From positions 1-23,264 of the forward strand of contig JAZSPN010000069.1 in assembly GCA_045537495.1 (NCBI GenBank): a DNA stretch of 23,264 nucleotides, given 5' to 3'. Position 1 is the stretch's first letter. Every line of letters begins with the position of its first letter. This document shows positions 1-7,511 of the stretch, piece after piece. Under the pieces are notes generated by a model. That model was not told the DNA's origin, made no database searches, and saw only the letters and a list, made by a program, of their open reading frames with translations. The position numbers and the translations under genes are program-made. The DNA comes from UBA1425 sp045537495 (GTDB taxonomy: Bacteria; Bacillota; Clostridia; Oscillospirales; Acutalibacteraceae).

Positions 1-585
1 ATCGGCACACTGACTTTTTACGACAGTGACAGCGGCATTTTCTGCGGGCTCGGACATGCCGTCTGTGACATCGACACAGGTCAGATACTCTCTTTGTCCG
101 ACGGTGAGGCTGTCAATACCGTGATTAAGGGGAGTTATAAAGGAAAACCGGGTAACCCCGGTGAGCTTTGCGGTATATTCGGAAATCTCTCCTTAGGAAA
201 AATTATAAAAAACTGTAAGACGGGGGTATACGGTATTTCCGACAGCATAACTTCAAGCTATGACGAAGTTCCCGTTGCTATGCATTACGAGGTAAAAGAG
301 GGAAGTGCATATATTATTTCCGAAATCAGCGATGACGGTCCGCAAAAATTTGATGCAAAAATTATCAGACTTTTCGGCAACGGAGATAACCGGGAGAAAA
401 ACATGGTGATTGAAATCACCGATGAAGATCTGATTTCTCAAACGGGAGGAATTGTTCAGGGCATGAGCGGATCTCCGATAATACAGAACGGAATGCTTGT
501 AGGTGCGGTAACTCACGTGCTGATAAACGATCCGACACGAGGCTACGGTATCTATGCCGAAAATATGCTGAATTCAGCAGAATAA
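1..585 (+). CDS. spoIVB: SpoIVB peptidase, C-terminal part (S55 serine protease), 5' end outside window
   Basis: The reading frame is open from base 1, so only the C-terminal 194 residues are present. SpoIVB is the forespore serine protease secreted into the intermembrane space, where it triggers cleavage of pro-sigma-K. The visible part begins just before the catalytic His region (GLGHAV, His about residue 19 of the fragment) and contains the active-site Ser in GMSGSPI (about residue 158). An Asp lies 15 residues before that Ser, which matches the His236/Asp363/Ser378 spacing I recall for B. subtilis SpoIVB. The tail GAVTHVLINDPTRGYGIY is typical of the family. The PDZ domain and membrane anchor must lie upstream. 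In many Firmicutes spo0A follows spoIVB; here a terminator and an unrelated operon follow. Confidence 0.93.
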   Translation: MGTLTFYDSDSGIFCGLGHAVCDIDTGQILSLSDGEAVNTVIKGSYKGKPGNPGELCGIFGNLSLGKIIKNCKTGVYGISDSITSSYDEVPVAMHYEVKEGSAYIISEISDDGPQKFDAKIIRLFGNGDNREKNMVIEITDEDLISQTGGIVQGMSGSPIIQNGMLVGAVTHVLINDPTRGYGIYAENMLNSAE

Positions 586-592
586 TCAGAAT

Positions 593-621
593 TGACAGAG
601 TGTAACAACTCTGTCATTTTT
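593..621 (+). terminator. Rho-independent terminator of spoIVB
   Basis: A perfect 9-bp stem (TGACAGAGT at 593-601 with ACTCTGTCA at 608-616) closes a 6-nt loop and is followed by TTTTT. It starts 7 nt after the spoIVB stop codon and separates that gene from the promoter at 644. Confidence 0.88.
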
Positions 622-643
622 AACTATTTATCGCTTTAACAGA

Positions 644-672
644 TTGATTTTTATATTTCTATGAGTTATTAT
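644..672 (+). promoter_or_regulatory. Sigma-A type promoter of the 691-9185 operon
   Basis: A TTGATT -35 hexamer (644-649) and a TATTAT -10 hexamer (667-672) are separated by exactly 17 bp. The region is AT-rich and lies between the spoIVB terminator and the SGNH gene. The predicted start near 679 leaves a leader of only about 12 nt, so there is no room for a leader riboswitch. Confidence 0.6.
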
Positions 673-690
673 AGATATCGGTGATTTATA

Positions 691-1383
691 ATGTCGGATT
701 ACTCACAGCTCAGAAAAAATACAGTCAATTCAAAAAATCAGCTTGCAGATACGGATATAGTCCGTTTTATAAATCCGAACGGTAAGGGAAGGCGGATATT
801 GTTTGTCGGAAATTCAATGACGCTTCACGGTATCTGCCACGAAATCGGATGGAATCATGAATGCGGTATGGCGGCTTCTTCAAAAGAGAACGACTATGTC
901 CACATAATGATTGACGAAATCTCCGAAACATGCGATGACTGTGCTTTTTGCATCTGTCAGGTTGCGGATTGGGAACGACGTGTTTTTGACGGCACTTTTC
1001 AGTTCGGTTCTATACAAAATGCGCAAGACTTTTGTGCCGATATTATTATTTTCAGAGCTATTGAGAACTGCCCGTGGAAAAATTTTGAAAATGAAATGTT
1101 TGTTGATGAATTAAACAGACTTTTCCTGTTTCTGAGTCCCGAAAACAAGACGGAAATCATTATGACTACGGGGTTCTGGAAGCATCCCGGGAATTCAGCA
1201 ATCATCGATTATTCCGAAAGATGCGGCTTGCCTCTTGTGGATCTCGAAGACCTCGGTGAACTTGATGAAATGAAGGCAATCGGTTTATTTGAGCATGAGG
1301 GTGTCGCGAATCATCCGGGTGACCTCGGAATGAAACATATGGCAGACAGAATAATGAAAGAAGCAAAAAGATTTTTATTTTAG
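691..1383 (+). CDS. SGNH/GDSL-hydrolase-like protein
   Basis: This 230-residue protein resembles SGNH-fold hydrolases (esterases, acyl or acetyl hydrolases, often acting on decorated sugars). Visible elements are the block-I motif ILFVGNS with the presumptive nucleophile Ser42, a block-III-like segment FRAIEN (Asn126), and a C-terminal block NHPGDLGM with His208. The Asp usually three residues before the catalytic His is a Val here, so the triad may be a Ser-His dyad or use another acid. There is no signal peptide, so it is probably cytoplasmic. The start is preceded by GGTGAT. It is the first gene after the promoter at 644-672 and lies 10 nt before the GH32-like gene, suggesting it removes an ester from a sugar substrate (inference). 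The substrate cannot be read from sequence. Confidence 0.7.
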   Translation: MSDYSQLRKNTVNSKNQLADTDIVRFINPNGKGRRILFVGNSMTLHGICHEIGWNHECGMAASSKENDYVHIMIDEISETCDDCAFCICQVADWERRVFDGTFQFGSIQNAQDFCADIIIFRAIENCPWKNFENEMFVDELNRLFLFLSPENKTEIIMTTGFWKHPGNSAIIDYSERCGLPLVDLEDLGELDEMKAIGLFEHEGVANHPGDLGMKHMADRIMKEAKRFLF

Positions 1384-1393
1384 TGGTGATATT

Positions 1394-2920
1394 ATGAATG
1401 ATTCAGTCATTTTTACAAGAGAATACCGTGAAAGAATGTTAAAAGATCCGTACAGACCTACATATCACTTTGCAATTCCCGACGATAACGGTCTTCCGGG
1501 AGATCCCAACGGTGCATTTTTTGCCGACGGCGTATACCACCTGATGTATCTCTACCGCAACTCTTCGACGAATGCTTTCCATTGGGGTCACATTTCATCG
1601 GTAGATCTTCTTCACTGGAGAAGTCATCCCGATGCTCTGACAGAGTGCGGCGATGAAGGCTGCTTCAGCGGCGGAGCTTTCCTCGATGAAGACAAAAGAG
1701 CATATCTTACATTCTGGAAGTTCAAATCAAGCACTGCAGACGGCGACAACGGTGGTATCGCCATAGCTTATGCCGATCCGCCCTATGAAAAATTTGAAAG
1801 AATCACCCCGATAGCCATTGAAGGCAGTGAAAAAATATGGGGTACCGTCGATATCAAGGTTAACGGTGAAATCAGACACATCTCATGTGCGGATCCGAGC
1901 AACATCTGGAAGATGAACGGTCGCTACTATATGCAGACGGGCAACAAGTGCGTACTCGATTCTTTCGGCAGAAATGACGGTGACGATCCGATTTATAAGG
2001 GTGACTGGACCGATCTTTTTGTTTCCGATGATATGAAAAACTGGAAATTTGTCCGACGTTTTTATACTAATGCACATAACGGTGCCGATTGGCCCGATGA
2101 AACTGAAGACGATATGTGTCCGAGTTTTTTGCCGCTTTTTGATAAAAAAGAAAACGGAAACATTACGGATAAATTTCTTCAGCTGTTTATTTCGCACAAC
2201 AAAGGCTGTCAGTATTACATAGGAGAGCTGAACGGTGAAGAATTCATACCGGAAAAGCACGGCAGGATGTCGTGGAAAGACAATGCTTTTTTCGCACCCG
2301 AAGCCTTGATTGACGGTAAAAACAGACATATTATGTGGGCATGGCTTCTTGATGATCCGAAGGATTCTTTTTCCCGTTACGGTTGGAGCGGCGTATACTC
2401 GTTCCCGAGGAATGTCTGGCTTTCCGAAGGCGAGCTTCGTATGTCGCCGATAAAAGAGCTGGATTCTCTTGAATATAATAAATTTGTCCCCGTAATCAAT
2501 TCTGACGGCTGTGTATCAGTTAATAACGGCGAAATATTCCGCCTTAAAGCCAAACTCAATGCGGATAATCAGAATAACTCGGGATTTTCAGTAAGATGTT
2601 CTCCCGACGGAGAAGTTCACACCGACATTTACTATGATAAAGAAAACAAAAAGCTCGTTTTTGATGCTTCCGACAGCGGAAGCGACGGGTGGCGCATTAA
2701 AGAAGAAGCTCCGCTTGAGCTTTCTTCGGGCGAGAATCTGGTGCTCGATATTTTTGTTGATAAATCTGTTGTTGAAGTCTACGCAAACGAGAAGCAGGCG
2801 ATATGCCGAAGGATCTATCCCGAATCGCCAAAAGAATCGGTTACCGTGAAAATAATAGGGGAACGTGCAAACATCATAAGCATTGAAATATGTGATGTTG
2901 CACCAACCAACTTTTATTGA
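1394..2920 (+). CDS. Glycoside hydrolase family 32-like protein (five-bladed propeller plus beta-sandwich)
   Basis: GH32 enzymes hydrolyse beta-fructosides. This 508-residue protein has the GH32 layout. The N-terminal GDPNG (residues 36-40) carries the nucleophile-equivalent Asp37. Typical blades follow (WGHISSVDLLHW, GCFSGGAF), then ADP at 166-168 where RDP is usual, and a GH32 C-terminal sandwich ending in LDIFVDKSVVEVYAN. The acid/base motif, normally ECP, reads MCP (Met241), with Glu238 three residues upstream, so ordinary invertase activity is doubtful. There is no signal peptide. The start has GGTGAT upstream. It lies between the SGNH and flavoprotein genes in the operon. The GH32/GH-J clan fold is well supported, but the substrate is not known and need not be a fructan. 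Confidence 0.82.
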   Translation: MNDSVIFTREYRERMLKDPYRPTYHFAIPDDNGLPGDPNGAFFADGVYHLMYLYRNSSTNAFHWGHISSVDLLHWRSHPDALTECGDEGCFSGGAFLDEDKRAYLTFWKFKSSTADGDNGGIAIAYADPPYEKFERITPIAIEGSEKIWGTVDIKVNGEIRHISCADPSNIWKMNGRYYMQTGNKCVLDSFGRNDGDDPIYKGDWTDLFVSDDMKNWKFVRRFYTNAHNGADWPDETEDDMCPSFLPLFDKKENGNITDKFLQLFISHNKGCQYYIGELNGEEFIPEKHGRMSWKDNAFFAPEALIDGKNRHIMWAWLLDDPKDSFSRYGWSGVYSFPRNVWLSEGELRMSPIKELDSLEYNKFVPVINSDGCVSVNNGEIFRLKAKLNADNQNNSGFSVRCSPDGEVHTDIYYDKENKKLVFDASDSGSDGWRIKEEAPLELSSGENLVLDIFVDKSVVEVYANEKQAICRRIYPESPKESVTVKIIGERANIISIEICDVAPTNFY

Positions 2921-2924
2921 GGAG
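2918..2924 (+). promoter_or_regulatory. Shine-Dalgarno TGAGGAG fixing the ATG start at 2932
   Basis: The site overlaps the stop codon of the GH32-like gene and sits 7 T residues before ATG 2932. An in-frame TTG at 2917 lies within this site and has no separate ribosome binding site, so it is not the start. Confidence 0.8.
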
Positions 2925-2931
2925 TTTTTTT

Positions 2932-4620
2932 ATGAGAACGTTGAATTATACATCTGATCTCTGCGTTATCGGTGGCGGAATGTCAGGACTTTGCTGTGCA
3001 ATTGCGGCGGCAAGACACGGCATTAAAACTGTTCTTATCCACGACAGACACGTACTCGGCGGAAATGCTTCAAGCGAAATCAGAATGCATATATGCGGTG
3101 CGCACGGTACGGATAACAGAGAAACAGGTATTATCGAAGAAATAATGCTCGAAAACTTTTATCAGAACAAAAATCATAAGTATTCGATATGGGACGGCAT
3201 TCTCTACGAAAAAGCTATGTCCGAGGAAAATCTTACTCTGTTACTCAACACGAGCTGCTTTGAAGCGGAAGTTGAAAATAACACAATAAAAAGTGTAAGA
3301 GCATGGCAATCAAACGCCGAAACATTTCACGTGGTGAAGGCTGAGTGGTTTGCAGACTGCTCAGGCGACAGCATCCTTGCGCCTCTCAGCGGTGCCGAAT
3401 TCCGTTACGGCAGAGAGTCAAAACATGAATTCAACGAAACCATTCCGCCCGAAGTTGCAGACAACAAAACAATGGGCATGAGCTGTCTTTTTCAGATAAG
3501 AGAAACGGATCACAAGGTAGAATTCACACCGCCCGAATGGGCTTATACATACGAAACCGACGATGATCTGCCCTATAAGGATCACGACCTCAACAATAAT
3601 TATTGGTGGATCGAAATAGGCGGGGAGTGGGACTGCATTCACGATACCGACAAATGCCGTGACGAACTGCTCAAAATCGCTTACGGTGTATGGGATCACA
3701 TGAAGAATCACGGTGATCACGGTGCTGACAACTGGGAGCTTGAATGGATCGGTTTCCTTCCGGGCAAAAGGGAAAGCCGACGCTACGTCGGTGAGTACAC
3801 GGTAACACAAAACGATGTGGAAGCAAAAGGTGAATTTGCCGACACGGTAGCTTACGGCGGATGGTCAATGGACGACCATTTTCCCGAAGGCTTTTATTAT
3901 ACGGCGGGGCATCCGACAATTTACCATCCCGCACCGTCACCGTGGGGAATCCCTCTTCGCTGTATGATTTCAAAAAATATCCGAAATCTTACCTTTGCGG
4001 GCAGGAATATCAGTGTAACTCATGCTGCACTCAGCTCATCGAGGGTTATGGCTACCTGCGCAATTCTCGGTCAGGCACTCGGAACTGCCGTTGCGCAATC
4101 CGTAAATACGGACACGGACATAAGAAACATTGATATTAAAATGCTTCAGATGTCCTTGCTTGACGATGACTGCTTTATTCCGAATCTTCACAGAGAACTT
4201 TCCGATATCACCCTGAACTCGGAGTGTAACGAAGAAATAGTACGCAACGGCAAATACCGTTCGGAAGAAAATTGCTGGAAAGGTTCTCTCGGCAGCGAAA
4301 TAATTTACAAATTCAAAGAAACGGCACACATCAGTGAAGTAAGACTGGTTTTCGACAGTAACCTCAACAGAAAATACCAGAATATGCCTTGTAATTTTCC
4401 GCTTGTGCAAAACAAATTCAAGCTTCCCGATACTCTTATCAGGGAATACTCGGTAATCGGAATTTCCGAAAACGGTGAAAGGTCGGAAATTACGGTAAAT
4501 AACAACCATCAGCGATTCGTAAAGCATCGTGTTGATTGGAACGTCAGTGAAATCCGTTTTGTTCCGAAATCCACACACGGCGCGGAAGAATTCCGTCTTT
4601 TTGCTTTCGAAATTTCATAA
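2932..4620 (+). CDS. FAD-dependent oxidoreductase (FAD_oxidored type) with C-terminal beta-sandwich
   Basis: The 562-residue protein opens with a Rossmann dinucleotide-binding motif, CVIGGGMSGLC (residues 11-21), and continues with a family-typical stretch (HVLGGNASSEIRMHICGAHG). A second FAD-contact region reads NLTFAGRNIS...SSRVMATCAILGQALGTA. This matches the FAD-dependent oxidoreductases common in carbohydrate-utilisation loci of anaerobes; their substrates are largely unknown. The last roughly 150 residues (CWKGSLGSEIIYKF...EVRLVFDSNLNRK) resemble a discoidin-like sandwich rather than part of the flavin fold. It starts 11 nt after the GH32-like gene, so the two are probably co-translated. 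Its place between glycosidase and lyase genes suggests oxidation of a released sugar or derivative (inference). Confidence 0.8.
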   Translation: MRTLNYTSDLCVIGGGMSGLCCAIAAARHGIKTVLIHDRHVLGGNASSEIRMHICGAHGTDNRETGIIEEIMLENFYQNKNHKYSIWDGILYEKAMSEENLTLLLNTSCFEAEVENNTIKSVRAWQSNAETFHVVKAEWFADCSGDSILAPLSGAEFRYGRESKHEFNETIPPEVADNKTMGMSCLFQIRETDHKVEFTPPEWAYTYETDDDLPYKDHDLNNNYWWIEIGGEWDCIHDTDKCRDELLKIAYGVWDHMKNHGDHGADNWELEWIGFLPGKRESRRYVGEYTVTQNDVEAKGEFADTVAYGGWSMDDHFPEGFYYTAGHPTIYHPAPSPWGIPLRCMISKNIRNLTFAGRNISVTHAALSSSRVMATCAILGQALGTAVAQSVNTDTDIRNIDIKMLQMSLLDDDCFIPNLHRELSDITLNSECNEEIVRNGKYRSEENCWKGSLGSEIIYKFKETAHISEVRLVFDSNLNRKYQNMPCNFPLVQNKFKLPDTLIREYSVIGISENGERSEITVNNNHQRFVKHRVDWNVSEIRFVPKSTHGAEEFRLFAFEIS

Positions 4621-4637
4621 ATACAAGTTTTTCTCGG

Positions 4638-4643
4638 AAGGAG
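4638..4643 (+). promoter_or_regulatory. Shine-Dalgarno AAGGAG fixing the TTG start at 4652
   Basis: A consensus AAGGAG lies 8 nt before TTG 4652. The open frame extends upstream into the flavoprotein gene but has no ribosome binding site there, and the next in-frame ATG (4673) is 29 nt from the site. Confidence 0.78.
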
Positions 4644-4651
4644 TAACACAA

Positions 4652-5869
4652 TTGTCTTCAAATATAAACGGTATGGAATCACTCGATCAGCTTTACAGAA
4701 TCGGCAGAGGTCCTTCAAGCTCTCACACGATAGGTCCCGAGCGTGCCTGCAAAGTAATCAAGGAAAGATTTTCCGACGCGGAAAAATTCAAAGTAATTCT
4801 TTACGGCTCACTCTCAAAAACCGGTGAGGGACACGGCACGGACGTAGTTATTCGTAAAACCCTTTCACCATTTGAGTGTGAAGTAATCTTTAACAACGAC
4901 GACGAAAACATTCCTCACCCGAATACAATGGATTTTGTTGTTGTAAAGGACGGCGAGGAAACCGAGAAAGTCCGCGTTTTCAGTGTCGGCGGAGGCAGAA
5001 TACGCTTCGAAAATGAAGAGGAAGCGAAGGCTCCGACCGTCTACAGCATGAGCAAATTTCACGAAATTGCTTCATATTGCAACTCAAAGGCAATACGTTT
5101 GTGGCAATATGTCGAAGAGGTTGAGGGTGAAGCGGTGTGGAATCATCTTCAGAACATATGGGACATCATGAAAGAAAGCATAAGGCGCGGTCTTAACGAT
5201 GACGGCATATTGCCGGGCGGTCTTGATGTTCATAAGAAAGCTAAATCACTGTACAACAATCAACATATAGATGAAAGTCAACAGACAAAAGAAAACAGAC
5301 TTGTTTGCTCTTTTGCTTTTGCGGTAAGTGAACAAAACGCCTCGGGTGAAACTATTGTTACTGCACCGACCTGCGGAGCGGCAGGCGTATTACCGTCGGT
5401 CATGTATTATCAGCAGATGAAGAACGGATATACCGACAGGCAGATTATCCGTGCTCTTGCCACTGCCGGACTTATAGGGAATATTATCAAAACGAACGCA
5501 TCAATTTCGGGTGCGGAATGCGGATGTCAGGCAGAAATCGGAAGTGCTTGCGCAATGTCGGCGGCCGCACTCGCCGAGCTTTTTGACCTTCACATTGACA
5601 AAATTGAATATGCGGCCGAAATTGCAATCGAGCATCATCTCGGACTCACTTGTGATCCGATATGCGGTCTTGTGCAGATTCCGTGCATTGAGCGAAATGC
5701 AGTTGCTGCCATGCGTGCAATAAATGCCGTAAATCTTGCTTCATTCCTCTGGGACACGAGAAAAATTTCCTTTGACAGAGTTGTTCAGACCATGAAAGAA
5801 ACCGGTCACGATCTGAAAGCTTCCTACCGCGAAACCTCCGAGGCAGGTCTTGCAAAAATTAAATTATAA
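4652..5869 (+). CDS. L-serine ammonia-lyase (L-serine dehydratase), single-chain beta-alpha form
   Basis: This enzyme deaminates L-serine to pyruvate and ammonia using an oxygen-labile [4Fe-4S] cluster. From the TTG start the protein is 405 residues. The beta-domain signature GPSSSHTIGP is at 20-29 and YGSLSKTGEGHGTD follows. The alpha domain holds TAPTCGAAG, ISGAECGCQAEIGSACAMSAA and LGLTCDPICGLVQIPC, with Cys334, Cys338 and Cys345 in the cluster-binding region. The order is beta then alpha on one chain, as in E. coli SdaA, although many Firmicutes encode separate sdaAB and sdaAA genes. It is about 50 residues shorter than E. coli SdaA, mostly in the beta part. The gene lies 31 nt after the flavoprotein gene. 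Its link to the sugar genes is unclear; it may turn a serine-containing product into pyruvate. Confidence 0.92.
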   Translation: MSSNINGMESLDQLYRIGRGPSSSHTIGPERACKVIKERFSDAEKFKVILYGSLSKTGEGHGTDVVIRKTLSPFECEVIFNNDDENIPHPNTMDFVVVKDGEETEKVRVFSVGGGRIRFENEEEAKAPTVYSMSKFHEIASYCNSKAIRLWQYVEEVEGEAVWNHLQNIWDIMKESIRRGLNDDGILPGGLDVHKKAKSLYNNQHIDESQQTKENRLVCSFAFAVSEQNASGETIVTAPTCGAAGVLPSVMYYQQMKNGYTDRQIIRALATAGLIGNIIKTNASISGAECGCQAEIGSACAMSAAALAELFDLHIDKIEYAAEIAIEHHLGLTCDPICGLVQIPCIERNAVAAMRAINAVNLASFLWDTRKISFDRVVQTMKETGHDLKASYRETSEAGLAKIKL

Positions 5870-5891
5870 TAATAAAAGATAATAATAAAAG
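5866..5891 (+). repeat. Perfect 13-bp tandem duplication before the nitrilase-GDPD gene
   Basis: ATAATAATAAAAG occurs twice without interruption (5866-5878 and 5879-5891). The first copy includes the serine dehydratase stop codon; the second supplies the AAAAGG part of the Shine-Dalgarno for the gene starting at 5903. Confidence 0.85.
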
Positions 5892-5902
5892 GCGGTCTTA
5901 CC

Positions 5903-7498
5903 ATGAAAGTATTTTTGATTCAGCCCGAGTATTCGACTGACTATTCGAGATCGGACGAGCTTTTTGAAAAGCAAATAGAACTTTTGAAGAGTTGTGACGA
6001 TTCGGCGGACATAATCGTTATGCCGGAATCATGCGATATTCCGTGTCTTGCAAAAACCAAGGAAGAGGCCGATATGAGCGTTGAAAAATTCAACAAACGT
6101 CTTCTTACGGAAGCTTCGGATACGGCAAAACGCTGTAATTCAATGCTTTTCGTCAACGCAAGATACAAAACCGACAAAGGCTATCGAAATACAACCTACG
6201 CTTTTGACCGAAACGGAAATATTGCGGGCCTTTACTTCAAACAGCACCTTGTTCCGAGTGAAATTTCCGTTATGAAGCTTGACTGTGATTATACCTATGA
6301 ATTTTCGGAGCCGACCGTCATTGAAATGGAAGGCATACGTTTTGCTTTTCTCACGTGTTATGACTTCTATTTTTACGAGGCATTTCCCGGAATAGCAAGG
6401 TCGAAACCCGATGTAATTATCGGTTGTTCGCATCAGAGAAGTGATACACATAAAGCCATCGGTATAATGTCACAGTTTCTTTCCTACAACACAAATGCTT
6501 ATGTGTTAAGATCATCCGTAACAATGGATGAAAATTCCGAAATCGGCGGAGGTAGCATGATAGTTGCTCCCGACGGAAGTATTCTTTGTAACATGAAAAG
6601 CAAAATCGGTGTTGAAAGCATCGATATAGATATAAATAAAAAATATTATAAACCTGCGGGATTCGGAAATCCTTTGTCATCGCACTTTGAATATACTGAG
6701 AAGGGCAGACGTCCGTGGAAGTACCGCCATAGCGGAAGCTCCGTTGCTCTTCCCGACAGCACGATGCCCTATCCGAGAGTTTGTGCACACCGAGGTTTTA
6801 ATACCGTAGCTCCCGAAAACAGTATGCCGGCTTTCGGTGCCGCTGTTGCCATGGGAGCCCAGGAGATTGAATTCGATCTCTGGGTAACCAAAGACGGCAA
6901 AGTAGTTTCATGCCACGATGCCACGCTCGAAAGAGTCAGCGACGGTGAAGGAAAAATCTATGAAAAAACTTACGACGAGCTTTTGAAACTGGATTTCGGA
7001 TGTAAATTCGGAGAAAAATTCAGAGGACTTCGAATTCTCACGTTCGAGGAAATTCTCAAAAAGTTTGCTTGTCAGGTAATCATGAACATTCACATTAAAA
7101 CCGTTAACAGCATCAGCGATTACGAGGTTGAAAATCTGGAAAAAATTATTGCATTGATAGAAAAATACGATTGCAAAAACCATGTTTACTTAATGTGCGG
7201 AAATGACAACGTTCTTCGCATGCTTTCGGAAATCGCTCCGGATATCTGCCGTTGCTGCGGTGCAGGCAGAAAACCTTTTGAAATCGTTGACAGAGCTATT
7301 AAATACGGTTGTAAAAAAGTACAGCTTTTCAAGCCGAACTTTAACCGCGAAATGATAGAAAAAGCTCATCAAAACGGCATTATCTGTAATGTTTTCTGGT
7401 CAGACGATCCTGAAGAGGCCAAGGAATTCCTCGACATGGGGATTGACACCATACTCACCAACGACTATAATCTTGTATCGAAATCTCTGAATTTATAA
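5903..7498 (+). CDS. Fusion of carbon-nitrogen hydrolase (nitrilase family) and glycerophosphodiester phosphodiesterase domains
   Basis: The 531-residue protein has two complete enzyme domains. Residues 1 to about 260 are a carbon-nitrogen hydrolase with the Glu-Lys-Cys triad visible as VMPES (Glu42), YFKQHL (Lys113) and LTCYD (Cys152). Residues about 290-531 are a GDPD-type TIM barrel: AHRG (His296, Arg297), EFD (Glu323, Asp325), CHDATLERVSDG (His338) and a C-terminal ILTNDYNLV. The usual metal-ligand segment NIEIK reads NIHIK, with His397 replacing Glu. Nitrilase-family enzymes hydrolyse amides, and GDPD enzymes cleave glycerophosphodiesters to glycerol-3-phosphate and an alcohol. The fusion suggests sequential cleavage of one compound with both bonds (inference). 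There is no signal peptide. SD AAAAGGCGG lies 8 nt upstream. The frame is continuous through the junction, so this is one gene. Confidence 0.88.
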   Translation: MKVFLIQPEYSTDYSRSDELFEKQIELLKSCDDSADIIVMPESCDIPCLAKTKEEADMSVEKFNKRLLTEASDTAKRCNSMLFVNARYKTDKGYRNTTYAFDRNGNIAGLYFKQHLVPSEISVMKLDCDYTYEFSEPTVIEMEGIRFAFLTCYDFYFYEAFPGIARSKPDVIIGCSHQRSDTHKAIGIMSQFLSYNTNAYVLRSSVTMDENSEIGGGSMIVAPDGSILCNMKSKIGVESIDIDINKKYYKPAGFGNPLSSHFEYTEKGRRPWKYRHSGSSVALPDSTMPYPRVCAHRGFNTVAPENSMPAFGAAVAMGAQEIEFDLWVTKDGKVVSCHDATLERVSDGEGKIYEKTYDELLKLDFGCKFGEKFRGLRILTFEEILKKFACQVIMNIHIKTVNSISDYEVENLEKIIALIEKYDCKNHVYLMCGNDNVLRMLSEIAPDICRCCGAGRKPFEIVDRAIKYGCKKVQLFKPNFNREMIEKAHQNGIICNVFWSDDPEEAKEFLDMGIDTILTNDYNLVSKSLNL

Positions 7499-7501
7499 AC
7501 G

Positions 7502-7506
7502 GGTGA
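7502..7506 (+). promoter_or_regulatory. Shine-Dalgarno GGTGA fixing the ATG start at 7512
   Basis: GGTGA lies 5 nt before ATG 7512. An in-frame GTG at 7503 is itself part of this site, so translation most likely begins at 7512. Confidence 0.65.
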
Positions 7507-7511
7507 AATAT

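Noticed and set aside
1883..2329. Long open frame on the minus strand inside the GH32-like gene
   Set aside because: It lies wholly within a well-supported gene, has no family resemblance, and has no separate promoter or ribosome binding site.
4036..4578. 180-codon open frame on the minus strand inside the FAD oxidoreductase gene
   Set aside because: It is antisense to a recognised flavoprotein, with low-complexity Phe/Val-rich content typical of a shadow frame.
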